From positions 62,001-126,000 of the forward strand of contig NZ_JAAAGB010000011.1 in assembly GCF_010586825.1 (NCBI RefSeq): DNA of 64,000 bases, in the 5' to 3' direction. The stretch is from Draconibacterium mangrovi. Lineage in GTDB: Bacteria > Bacteroidota > Bacteroidia > Bacteroidales > Prolixibacteraceae. The notes beneath the pieces were generated by a model, which saw only the letters and a list, made by a program, of their open reading frames with translations, did not search any database and had not been told where the DNA came from. A program made the position numbers and the translations under genes. The number at the start of each line of letters is the position of its first letter. Positions within the stretch are counted from its first letter, which is position 1. This document shows, piece after piece, positions 1-7,678 of this stretch.

Positions 1-522
1 GTCGAGCCGGTATTCTTTTAACTTGAGCAGAAAATCGGGTTCTCCCGGGTTTTTATGCAGGTAGGTTTCCAGCACATCAACTGCTTCCTCGTATTGCTTA
101 TCGCTGTATAGTATCCGGGCTTTTTTCAATGCAAACTTCGACGATTCGGGCTCCTGCTTTAAGGCTGCGTTGCAATATTCAATAGCTTTTGCATTGTCAT
201 CCGCCCAAAACTCAACATCCGAAAGCGCATCGTAGGCTTCCATATTTTCGGGGCGCTGTATTAAAACCTCCTGTAATACCACTCTTGCCGAATCGTACAT
301 TCCATCCCAGGCATAGGTACGTCCCATCAATAAGGCCACATCCGAATTAAAACCTTCGGTAAGAATCTGACGGCAAATGCTACGGGCTTTTTCCCGTTCA
401 CCGTTAAAGGCAAAGTTCCGGGCCTCATCAAAGGTTTGTGCCTGCAGAATACCCGCTGTTCCCGTGGCCAGCAAAATAAAAAGTACACTTACTATTTGGA
501 AATACAATCGATTCTTCCTCAC
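1..522 (-). CDS. TPR-containing exported protein, YaiO-like (3' part outside window)
   Basis: The reading frame is open from a GTG at 522 to the window edge, so only the first 174 residues are seen. The N-terminus is a signal peptide (hydrophobic VSVLFILLATGTAGILQAQ, then TFDEARN). It is followed by TPR-like helical pairs with regular alanine, leucine and tyrosine spacing (around RARVVLQEVL-type helices, residues 30-170). Bacteroidota YaiO-family proteins have this plan: signal peptide, TPRs, then an outer-membrane barrel. The barrel is not visible here, so the family call is inference. The gene starts 6 bp after the stop of the family-2 glycosyltransferase and is surely in the same operon, which suggests a role in export or anchoring of the polymer. 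No ATG lies near the N-terminus; GTG is chosen because it keeps the whole signal peptide. Confidence 0.75.
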   Translation of the reverse strand, partial: MRKNRLYFQIVSVLFILLATGTAGILQAQTFDEARNFAFNGEREKARSICRQILTEGFNSDVALLMGRTYAWDGMYDSARVVLQEVLIQRPENMEAYDALSDVEFWADDNAKAIEYCNAALKQEPESSKFALKKARILYSDKQYEEAVDVLETYLHKNPGEPDFLLKLKEYRLD

Positions 523-528
523 TGTATT

Positions 529-1953
529 TTATTTTTTTTGTTTCGAAATGTCAAAGCCGGCACGTGTCATTTTTCCCCACGATTTTTTCTTTTTTATGAA
601 ATAATCGTAGTTCCCCCGCAGTCCCCAATACACAATTAAAGGATGGTAGATGAACGGTTCGAGCCAGGTTGTCATCAGCAACTTTATTATCATTCGTTTT
701 TTCTTGTAGCGGTTGTATGAAAGATGGTCGAAAAGGATGGCATAGGTCGAAATCATAATTGCAAAAAAGTAAATAAAACCAAACATCACATAAAAAAACG
801 ACCAGTCGGCCAGCCCAAGCAAGGCTATGGTAATGAAATAAGATATGCCTAAAAATTCAACAATCGGGGCCAGCCATTCGAAAAACACCCAATAGGGGTG
901 CGATACCATACCCATAAAACCAAACTTCGGATTCATAAAAATATCGCGGTGCAGCATTATGGTATCAATGGTGCCGCGTGTCCACCTGTTTCGCTGTGAT
1001 CCGAGTACTTTCAGTGTTGAAGGAGCTTCGGTCCAGCACAAGGGATCGGATATATAAACTACCTTGTATTTTATCCCCTGGTTGGCCATGTATTTACGCA
1101 TGCGTACCACCAACTCCATATCTTCGCCAACGGTTTTCGTGTAGTAGCCTCCGCAGTTTATAACCACCTCCTTGTCGAAAAGACCCAGTGCCCCTGATAT
1201 CAGCAACAGACCATCGAGGCGGCTCCAGGCCAGCCTTCCCATCAGAAACGAACGGCTGTATTCGATGACCTGGAAACGGGGAATAAGTTTGTCGGGAACA
1301 TTTACTTCCACCAACTGCCCGTTTTCGATTACACACGAATTGGCAATCTGAATTACACCACCTGCCGCAATTACCTTTTTATCGCTGGCTTCGAGGAAGG
1401 GTTTTATCAGCTTTTTCAGGGCATGCGGATCGATAATCGAATCCACATCAATTGAAATAAAATAATCACCTTTGGCAATGTTTATACCTGCATTTAGCGC
1501 ATCGGCTTTTCCGCCGTTGCGTTTATCAACCACGGTGAGGTTTGAGTAGGCCTTTGCACGCGATTTATACACACCAAGAATCTCCTGGCACTGAATCTGA
1601 TAATCAATCGCAAAAGGTACTTTCTCGAGATCAAACGCGGCAATTGTTTTCTCCAGCGAATCGTCTTTGCTGCCATCGTTAATAACAATTATCTCGAAAT
1701 TCTGGTAATACAGCCCAAGCAGTGCTTTTATGTTGTCGACAATGGTAAGCGATTCGTTGTATGCCGGTGCCAACAGCGAAATTTTCGGAGCAAAAGGAGA
1801 TGACAGAAGCGCATCGAAGTTGGTGGTTCTGGCTTCGCGAACATTTCGTATCAATTCCCTAGCCGAAACAATAGCAAGCCAAAAATAAAAACTGAAAATA
1901 CCGATGGTATAAATCAGAAATAACGATTCTATTATAGTTCTTACAATTCCCAT
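529..1953 (-). CDS. Processive family 2 glycosyltransferase (membrane polysaccharide synthase)
   Basis: This 474-residue inner-membrane enzyme should polymerise a polysaccharide from nucleotide sugars. A transmembrane helix lies near residues 7-30. The GT-A domain shows the PAYNE start (63-67), VINDGSKDD (90-98), KRNGGKADALN (144-154), the metal-binding DVD (169-171), the acceptor-site ED (277-278) and the QRNRW motif (320-324). QxxRW marks processive synthases such as those for hyaluronan, chitin, cellulose and poly-GlcNAc. Three or four hydrophobic helices follow (about 350-430), as expected for translocating synthases. It sits 3 bp after the HEAT-repeat gene and 6 bp before the TPR/YaiO-like gene. 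The product cannot be named from sequence. No PilZ domain is visible, so any c-di-GMP control would have to act through another protein. Confidence 0.9.
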   Translation of the reverse strand: MGIVRTIIESLFLIYTIGIFSFYFWLAIVSARELIRNVREARTTNFDALLSSPFAPKISLLAPAYNESLTIVDNIKALLGLYYQNFEIIVINDGSKDDSLEKTIAAFDLEKVPFAIDYQIQCQEILGVYKSRAKAYSNLTVVDKRNGGKADALNAGINIAKGDYFISIDVDSIIDPHALKKLIKPFLEASDKKVIAAGGVIQIANSCVIENGQLVEVNVPDKLIPRFQVIEYSRSFLMGRLAWSRLDGLLLISGALGLFDKEVVINCGGYYTKTVGEDMELVVRMRKYMANQGIKYKVVYISDPLCWTEAPSTLKVLGSQRNRWTRGTIDTIMLHRDIFMNPKFGFMGMVSHPYWVFFEWLAPIVEFLGISYFITIALLGLADWSFFYVMFGFIYFFAIMISTYAILFDHLSYNRYKKKRMIIKLLMTTWLEPFIYHPLIVYWGLRGNYDYFIKKKKSWGKMTRAGFDISKQKK

Positions 1954-1956
1954 AAA

Positions 1957-3417
1957 TTAATTCCGCGGATCCTTTACATGAGCCAATAATAGTTCAAGCT
2001 CCGGTATTTCTTCTTTTGTGTGCTGAGTAATTATTTGTCTGCTCTCCTGCCCCATGTAATACACCGAGCGGCATGCCTCAAGCTTTAGCGATGTTGAACC
2101 GGTTTTCATTACCTCCTCAAGAAAAGCAAAATCATCGGTATCGCCAATATTTTTAAATGCCTTCAGAATTTCGAGTTTATTTCGGTTTGTTTCGCCATCA
2201 AATTTCTTTTTTATCAACTCGCGGCTGTCGTACAAGCGCAGGTCGTTAATGGCTTTGTAGGCCAGAAATCGCGTCTCTTCCATGTCGCTCTCCACCATTT
2301 TAATCACTTCCGAAACATCCTCAAGTTGCTGAAAAAAAGTAATCATTTTCAAGCTGAAATTCCGGATATTGTAATGTTTAAAAGACAGGTAGCGGGCAAA
2401 AGCAGGCACCGGTATCTGGTTTAGGCGTATGAGGTAAAACACCGACAATTGCGCCCATTTGGCAAAGGGTTGTTTAAGGTTATCGAAAAAACTAAACGGT
2501 CTATCGGCGTTTAAGGTAACATATGCAATTTGTGCTTCTGTGCGTACGTAATCGTTAGTGTCGTTAATCAGGGTTTTAATCAATCCTTTTGCACCCTGCG
2601 GATAAAGGTGAGTGAGCTCCATTATTCCCTTAACCTTTTTATGGCTGTATCTTGATTTGGCCAGTTTAAGCGAATCTTTTTGCAGATTTAATTTCAAATA
2701 AATCTCAGGAATAAAACTTTCGAGCTCGCCCTTAAAGTTGGCCTTGAAATTCATAAGAACCGAGATTAGAATTCTGCGGTTGGCTTTGTTTCTAATTTTT
2801 TTGAGTTTAATCAGTGCTTTTTCCCAATCAATGTTTCCGAAAATGTAATCCATAACCACCTCTTCGTACATTTTCCCATAAATCCGTTCGAACCGTTCCT
2901 TTTGGTTTTTTCTTTTGATGGTAAATCTTAACGTTAACAGCACAAATGCAATGTTTGCGATAAAGAATAAAATGAGTGCAGCGAAAAGTAGCAGTATGGA
3001 ATAATCAAAAACTTTTTCAATTATATCGAGGTAAACCTTTCTGACTTTTGACGGTAAATGATTTTTGCCGTACTCAATCAGCTTGTTTTTTAATTGCTCA
3101 ATTTTTTCATCTGAAACAAAAATATTGAGTACCGAATGTTTAAGAAGCTCCTGTTTTTCCGTTGAACCAATTGTTTTATTTAAGGGAAAGGTATCAGCAG
3201 AACTTAATTCCTGATTTTCACCACTTGCTTCCTGACTAAGGGGAACAACCTCATTTTCGGCCTCCGAATTTTCGATGGTATCCTGTTGTTGAATTAAAAT
3301 TTCGGATTGTACAAATAGCAGGTGCTTCGCCTGAACGGCTTGCGGGAAGGTAACGAAACATAAAAAAATAAAACTATTTACGATCAGTAGATTAATCGCA
3401 AAGCTGATATGTCGCAT
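1957..3417 (-). CDS. Membrane-anchored HEAT-repeat protein
   Basis: The 486-residue protein has a signal peptide or signal anchor (1-30), a low-complexity acidic periplasmic segment (about 40-90), one strong transmembrane helix (about 140-165) followed by the basic stop RFTIKRK, and a C-terminal half of about 300 residues made of helical repeats resembling HEAT/Armadillo units (for example around GLIKTLINDTNDYVRTEAQ and MVESDMEETRFLAYKAI). The repeats would lie in the cytoplasm. HEAT repeats are protein-binding scaffolds; no catalytic motif is visible. The gene is 3 bp from the glycosyltransferase and 31 bp after a receiver-domain gene, so a regulatory or scaffolding role for the synthase is likely. 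That role is inference from gene order. Confidence 0.75.
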   Translation of the reverse strand: MRHISFAINLLIVNSFIFLCFVTFPQAVQAKHLLFVQSEILIQQQDTIENSEAENEVVPLSQEASGENQELSSADTFPLNKTIGSTEKQELLKHSVLNIFVSDEKIEQLKNKLIEYGKNHLPSKVRKVYLDIIEKVFDYSILLLFAALILFFIANIAFVLLTLRFTIKRKNQKERFERIYGKMYEEVVMDYIFGNIDWEKALIKLKKIRNKANRRILISVLMNFKANFKGELESFIPEIYLKLNLQKDSLKLAKSRYSHKKVKGIMELTHLYPQGAKGLIKTLINDTNDYVRTEAQIAYVTLNADRPFSFFDNLKQPFAKWAQLSVFYLIRLNQIPVPAFARYLSFKHYNIRNFSLKMITFFQQLEDVSEVIKMVESDMEETRFLAYKAINDLRLYDSRELIKKKFDGETNRNKLEILKAFKNIGDTDDFAFLEEVMKTGSTSLKLEACRSVYYMGQESRQIITQHTKEEIPELELLLAHVKDPRN

Positions 3418-3448
3418 TGATTACAAGTTTCTGATTGAAACAAAAATA

Positions 3449-3817
3449 TTATTTTCTGGCAGCTAATAATCTTTTTACCCTAAGATTTAGTTCAATCAGG
3501 CTAAAAGGTTTTACCATATAATCATCGGCACCAAGATCAAAAGCTTTCATCACACTTTCTTCAGCTCCTGCTGCCGAAAGAACCATAACCGGAATTAGCT
3601 TTTTATTATCCTCGTTTAATTTCGAAATTACTTCGAGTCCATTTAAATTTGGCATGTACAGATCGGTAATAAGCAAATCCACTTCATTGCTTTCGAGTTT
3701 TGTCAGGCAGTCTTTCCCATCTACGGCTTTAATAATTTCATAGCCTTCTCTGGATAAACTATGCGCAACTGTCTCAAGGATTAATCTGTTGTCTTCTGCC
3801 ACTAAAATTCGTTTCAT
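3449..3817 (-). CDS. Stand-alone response regulator receiver protein
   Basis: The protein is one CheY-like receiver domain of 122 residues with no output domain. The acidic pair is E8/D9, the phosphoacceptor is D52 in LLITDLYMPNLNG, and the conserved lysine is K103 in MVKPFS. Single-domain regulators act by protein contact, not DNA binding. It is the first gene of the glycosyltransferase operon, and its likely partner is the HEAT-repeat protein encoded next, so it may switch polymer synthesis on and off. No histidine kinase gene is adjacent. A promoter about 155 bp upstream is described separately. Confidence 0.9.
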   Translation of the reverse strand: MKRILVAEDNRLILETVAHSLSREGYEIIKAVDGKDCLTKLESNEVDLLITDLYMPNLNGLEVISKLNEDNKKLIPVMVLSAAGAEESVMKAFDLGADDYMVKPFSLIELNLRVKRLLAARK

Positions 3818-3972
3818 AATACATTCATTTTAGTTAAACAATAAATTACACAGACTGCAACTTGAAGAGACTTTTACCACACGTACCGAAAATCTGATTA
3901 AAATACTGTGATACGTGTAAAAACCCTGTTCTTTTTTAACTTTTTATAAAATATTGTATTGCGTCCTTAGGG

Positions 3973-4003
3973 CAAATATAATTTTTTTCCAATACATTTT
4001 AAA
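3973..4003 (-). promoter_or_regulatory. Predicted Bacteroidota-type promoter for the receiver/HEAT/GT2 operon
   Basis: Read on the minus strand, TTTA (4003-4000) is followed after exactly 19 bases by TATATTTG (3980-3973). The Bacteroidota primary sigma factor consensus is TTTG-N19-TAnnTTTG, so the -7 box is perfect and the -33 box has one mismatch. Transcription would start near 3966, leaving a 5' leader of about 150 nt before the receiver gene. Confidence 0.55.
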
Positions 4004-4159
4004 CTTCTTACCACCTTTTGTATTTATTTGATTATGAAACTGACATATTCAGCTTTACTCTATAAGAACATGCAAATTTGAAGTGTTTGATCCGCAATTT
4101 TGAAGGAAAATTCGTTTACAATTCTATTTTAAAGAATAAAAGAGGGGAAGGGTTTCACG

Positions 4160-4432
4160 CGGCAGAGGAGATAGCAATATTCTATCCGAAGCAGGCAAGC
4201 CTGTAGCCCTGTTTTTTGCCCCGACAAACAGGGATATGTAATACATATCTTTGGATATTGCCTCAAAAAACATGGATGTGAACACAATATCCAGTACTGG
4301 CGATATCATATCCAAGGATATCGACATTCTATCTAAGAATTTTGCCTTTAAAAAGTGGGCTAGCGACATTCCAGCCTTGGATATTGTCATCCTATCTCGG
4401 GATATTATCACGATATCTTAAGATATGGCGGC
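4160..4432. repeat. Degenerate 21-bp tandem repeat array (about 10-13 units)
   Basis: From 4223 to 4432 the sequence falls into consecutive 21-bp units beginning at 4223, 4244, 4265, 4286, 4307, 4328, 4349, 4370, 4391 and 4412. The loose consensus is catatcctaggatattgac followed by at. Each unit carries an internal dyad, atatc facing gatat. Weaker units continue upstream at 4181 and 4160 in the same phase. Because 21 is a multiple of three, the minus strand keeps an open frame of 95 codons (4124-4411) with a seven-residue period. I do not call it a gene: it has low complexity, no start context, and the stem symmetry explains the pattern better. The flanks 3818-4159 and 4433-4681 are AT-rich and contain no gene that I can see. 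Confidence 0.75.
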
Positions 4433-4681
4433 TGTAGCTATTGATTTTATTGGGGGTCTGGGAGAGAATACATTAACGTATATGTAACCCAACTTTTTGT
4501 ATAAATATTCTATTTGAGTGTGTATTCAACGGTATAAAGTTTTAGTGCAATAAATCTAAACATAATATCGTAAACGCAATAAGCGTTGAGGCACAAATAA
4601 TTAACATTGGGAGTTGTTTTGTCAATTAAATGACAAGAATGATACGTTTTGGTGGCTATTTTCGGGCTAAATGCTTTTTAA

Positions 4682-4712
4682 TTTGGTGGTTGGGATTATT
4701 TGAGTAGCTTTG
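4682..4712 (+). promoter_or_regulatory. Strong predicted promoter for the DEAD-box/cold-shock operon
   Basis: TTTG (4682-4685) is followed after exactly 19 bases by TAGCTTTG (4705-4712), a complete match to the Bacteroidota consensus TTTG-N19-TAnnTTTG. Transcription should start near 4719, about 500 nt before the helicase start codon. Confidence 0.65.
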
Positions 4713-5217
4713 CAGCGCTGATTTTTATTCAGCAGTTCATAGTTTAGTAAAATATTCTGCCATTAAAAAGGCACAACAGTATCCGTTCCAGGTTTAATTG
4801 TTCACAATAATTTTCTGAAGACGTTTCAATTTTACTTATTTCTTTGAAATTGAAATTGTAGAAATTAATTAGTTGAATTATTAAAAATTTATCACACTTA
4901 CCATCACTGGTTTCCCTTTATTTCGCAGCATTAAAGCAGGTTAACAAATTATACAGCATAAAAAACAATTGTCGTACGTATAAATATGGCAATATGTTGA
5001 ATCTCCGGCCTTTATATATTCTTAAAAGTTTATTGGGCCACAATGTTTCAGAAAACACCTTATTGACAGTACAATGTGCGGAAATTAAAACACCGCAGCC
5101 ATTGTTTAAGCAGCACCAACTGCCAGGGCGTTAATACTTCCTTCTGAAGCATATTCCAAAAATAATAATGAATACAAAAACGATTGTCCGGATAGGCCGG
5201 ATAATAAATTAAAGAAC
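4713..5217 (+). promoter_or_regulatory. Long 5' leader of the helicase operon with a small upstream ORF
   Basis: No gene of normal size lies here. If the promoter at 4682-4712 is used, this is an untranslated leader of about 500 nt. Near its end is a 14-codon ORF (5168-5212, MNTKTIVRIGRIIN) whose stop is 5 nt before the helicase ATG. A hairpin (TCCGG 5187-5191 with CCGGA 5197-5201) falls inside that ORF. Long structured leaders are typical of cold-shock and DEAD-box mRNAs, so temperature- or helicase-dependent control of translation is plausible. This is inference; no known riboswitch class was recognised. Confidence 0.4.
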
Positions 5218-6381
5218 ATGAATAACAACAGATATAAAAACATTAGCAGAAATCGCGCTCCACGAAAGAAAGCCGTTTCTACTATAAACCCAAATTTACT
5301 GGTAAAACAGGCTGTAAGCGTTGAAACGGCTCCTTTTGTAGCCGAACAAAGCTTTAGCGAAATGCCGCTTAGCGACAGTTTAAAAAATAATATCCGCCTG
5401 AAGGGCTACACGGAACCAACCGAAATACAACAAAAATCGATAAACGATTTGATTGCGGGCCGTAACATGATTGGTATTGCAGCCACAGGAACAGGTAAAA
5501 CCGGCGCTTTTTTAATTCCGGTAATCGAAAAAATGCTGGCTGATGATACTACCACGTGTTTGGTGGTTGTACCAACCCGCGAACTTGCCCAGCAGGTTGA
5601 AGATGAATTTAAATCGTTAACCAGGGGGCACAAACTGTTTTCGGCCTGTTTTATTGGCGGAACCAGTGTTAACACCGACATGGGCAAAGCCCGGAGAAAA
5701 CAAAACCTGATCGTGGGTACTCCAGGCCGTCTTAACGACTTAACCTCAAGAGGGACGTTGCGCCTTGGAAACACACCGATATTGGTGCTCGACGAATTCG
5801 ACCGCATGCTGGATATGGGATTCATTAACGATATTAAGAAGATTATTGCACTGATGAAGAACCGTAAGCAGACGATGTTATTTTCTGCTACCTACGAAAA
5901 AGCGCAGCAAAATCTCATAAAACAATTCGTTCAAAACCCTGTACGGATAAACATAAGCAGTTTAAATAATGCCGCTGATACAGTTGAGCAGGATATTATC
6001 AGGGTTGGGGTAAACGAGAATAAATTTGAGGTGCTTTATAATTTATTAAGCGGCGAAGGTTTTGAAAGGGTGATTCTATTTGCCGAGACAAAACGGAATG
6101 TCGACAAAATAAGTCAGCAGCTCCGCAAAGTGGGCATCAATTCGGATGTAATACACGGGAATAAATCACAAAACTACCGCACAAAAGCTATACGCCTGTT
6201 TAAGATGGGTAAAACGCGGGTTTTGGTAGCTACCGATGTAGCAGCCCGTGGTATCGATGTGGATGGCGTGACGCATGTTATCAATTATCAACTTCCGCAA
6301 ACAATGGATAGTTACATCCACCGTATCGGAAGAACCGGCCGCGCCGGAAAAAAAGGAATGGCTTATACGTTCGTTAATTAA
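5218..6381 (+). CDS. DEAD-box ATP-dependent RNA helicase
   Basis: The 387-residue protein unwinds RNA duplexes using ATP, probably in ribosome assembly or mRNA decay in the cold. Visible motifs in order are the Q motif (GYTEPTEIQQ), motif I AATGTGKT, Ia PTRELAQQ, Ib TPGR, motif II DEFD, III SAT, V ATDVAARGID and VI HRIGRTGRAG. Motif II reads DEFD rather than DEAD; the Walker B D-E is kept, so activity is expected. The protein stops right after motif VI and lacks the basic C-terminal tail found in many RhlE/CsdA proteins; about 50 basic residues precede the Q motif instead. A Csp gene follows 48 bp downstream, and the pair is probably cotranscribed. Confidence 0.93.
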   Translation: MNNNRYKNISRNRAPRKKAVSTINPNLLVKQAVSVETAPFVAEQSFSEMPLSDSLKNNIRLKGYTEPTEIQQKSINDLIAGRNMIGIAATGTGKTGAFLIPVIEKMLADDTTTCLVVVPTRELAQQVEDEFKSLTRGHKLFSACFIGGTSVNTDMGKARRKQNLIVGTPGRLNDLTSRGTLRLGNTPILVLDEFDRMLDMGFINDIKKIIALMKNRKQTMLFSATYEKAQQNLIKQFVQNPVRINISSLNNAADTVEQDIIRVGVNENKFEVLYNLLSGEGFERVILFAETKRNVDKISQQLRKVGINSDVIHGNKSQNYRTKAIRLFKMGKTRVLVATDVAARGIDVDGVTHVINYQLPQTMDSYIHRIGRTGRAGKKGMAYTFVN

Positions 6382-6429
6382 TAAACGAACAAGCACATAT
6401 ATATAAATACAATTTTTAAGATTACGATT

Positions 6430-6621
6430 ATGATTGAAGGAACAGTAAAGTTTTTTAACAACGACAAAGGTTATGGTTTTATCACAGCAAACGAAACAGG
6501 TGAAGATATTTTTGTTCACCACACAGGTTTGATTGATGAAATTACCGAGAATGACAAGGTAAAGTATAACAAAGAAATGGGCAAAAAAGGCGAGAACGCC
6601 GTGAATGTTGAGCTTGTTTAA
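6430..6621 (+). CDS. Cold-shock domain protein (CspA family)
   Basis: At 63 residues this is a single cold-shock domain. It shows GTVKFFNNDKGYGFI, which contains RNP1 (KGYGFI), and RNP2 as DIFVHH. Family members bind single-stranded RNA and DNA and melt structures in mRNA at low temperature. Its position directly after the DEAD-box helicase, ahead of a strong terminator, suggests one transcript for RNA remodelling. The length is slightly shorter than the usual 65-70 residues, and nothing essential is missing. Confidence 0.95.
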   Translation: MIEGTVKFFNNDKGYGFITANETGEDIFVHHTGLIDEITENDKVKYNKEMGKKGENAVNVELV

Positions 6622-6642
6622 GAGTAAAACACTATACGAATT

Positions 6643-6676
6643 AAAAGGATTTTGGCTTTGCCGGAATCCTTTTTTT
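6643..6676 (+). terminator. Intrinsic terminator of the helicase/csp operon
   Basis: A stem with left arm AAAAGGATTTTGGC (6643-6656) and right arm GCCGGAATCCTTTT closes a TTT loop with two G-T pairs. A run of seven T follows, ending near 6676. It lies 22 bp after the csp stop codon. Confidence 0.85.
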
Positions 6677-6784
6677 GTGTTTGACATTTTCAATTCTTAC
6701 GAATTGTTTACTGACTGCAAGATCGGTGCGAGTGTCGGAATTTATTTGGCAAATCATTTCAATTTGGCAGCGGGGCTAACGGTT

Positions 6785-7534
6785 TTAGTTGCTTGCCAGG
6801 TATACACCTATCATAAGAATAGTGTCCATATATGCATGTGCTAAAACCAAGATCCAGAGCCTCCTTTTTAATTTAATATAGCAGATACCCATAACTAATC
6901 CCATACATGCTGTTTGAACTATTCCCGCAGATCCCCAATCATAATGAATAAATCCGAAGATAATTGAACTAAGCAGTACGGCAACGATTGTTGCTTTTTT
7001 AGAATCGTGCCCCAGTTTTGAGATTCTGCTTATCAGAAATGCCCGATAGATGACTTCCTCACCAAAAGAAGAAACAATATAGACTCCAATTAAGGTTAAA
7101 AGAAGCATCCCGATATTATTTTTCAGGTAATCATAACCAGCCATGTCTGCCGTTTCGGGAGTGCCTGTTATACCGGCCATAACAATACCTCCTAAAATAT
7201 AGGCTGCCAGGCCCAAAACTGTAACCAAAAGAGAAAGCAGAAACGTTTTAAAACCTTCGCTCCAGGAAAGGGAATTAAAAGTCAGGCCCAGCTCTTTCCA
7301 ACTTTCACCACGGAGTTTAAGGCCTATCCATACATAAATCAACAACAGAATATTCGCAAACCAAACCACTATTTGTTTTAAAATAAGGTTCTCTTCAAAT
7401 AGGGGAGTTACCAATTTGACGAATCCCAGGCCAATAATGAACAGCAATAAGATTTCGCCGATTATATAAACCGGATTTATCTGCAGTTGCTTGCCGAACG
7501 TGGAGGGATGATTACCAGCTTCTTTTTTGCTCAT
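6785..7534 (-). CDS. CPBP family intramembrane glutamic protease (Abi/Rce1-like)
   Basis: The 249-residue protein has about seven hydrophobic segments and the three CPBP motifs: EEVIYR with E159, E160 and R164; FGFIHYDW with H197; and a late HAYMD. CPBP proteins are membrane proteases related to Rce1; in bacteria their substrates are mostly unknown, and some give bacteriocin self-immunity. It is the last gene on the minus strand before the csp terminator. It lies just after the remnant of a PIG-L gene, so its link with the upstream carbohydrate genes may be accidental. Confidence 0.88.
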   Translation of the reverse strand: MSKKEAGNHPSTFGKQLQINPVYIIGEILLLFIIGLGFVKLVTPLFEENLILKQIVVWFANILLLIYVWIGLKLRGESWKELGLTFNSLSWSEGFKTFLLSLLVTVLGLAAYILGGIVMAGITGTPETADMAGYDYLKNNIGMLLLTLIGVYIVSSFGEEVIYRAFLISRISKLGHDSKKATIVAVLLSSIIFGFIHYDWGSAGIVQTACMGLVMGICYIKLKRRLWILVLAHAYMDTILMIGVYLASN

Positions 7535-7561
7535 GTTGAATTCTATTAAGTTGATTCTCGA

Positions 7562-7678
7562 TTATTTTCCCAACATCGGAAACAAAGTTCGTATCTCTTC
7601 ATCAGAAGGATGCCGGCCAAATTCACAAATTTCAAAAGCTTCAACGGCGCTTGCTTTTTCAGCGGTTTCGGCGGTATT
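7562..7678 (-). pseudogene. C-terminal remnant of a PIG-L deacetylase gene fused after the CE15-like gene
   Basis: Read on the minus strand after the CE15 stop, an open stretch encodes TAETAEKASAVEAFEIC and continues to LFPMLGK with a stop at 7564-7562. This matches the last about 38 residues of the intact PIG-L protein encoded at 9409-10281 (TVTAEKASAVEAFEIC to LFPMLGK). Nucleotide similarity is clear, with only scattered substitutions mostly at third positions. The likeness may begin inside the CE15 end, where VPVMRR resembles TPVMRK of the PIG-L protein. No start codon or catalytic region is present, so this is a scar of duplication or recombination. Whether it is ever translated is unknown. 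Confidence 0.8.

Noticed and set aside
4124-4411. 95-codon minus-strand open frame with a seven-residue period
   Set aside because: The period follows from the 21-bp DNA repeat, which is a multiple of three, and the frame has no convincing start region or amino-acid conservation visible. It is kept as a repeat, not a gene.
6785-7534. CPBP protease as a bacteriocin immunity system
   Set aside because: No small double-glycine peptide gene or peptide exporter gene lies next to it.
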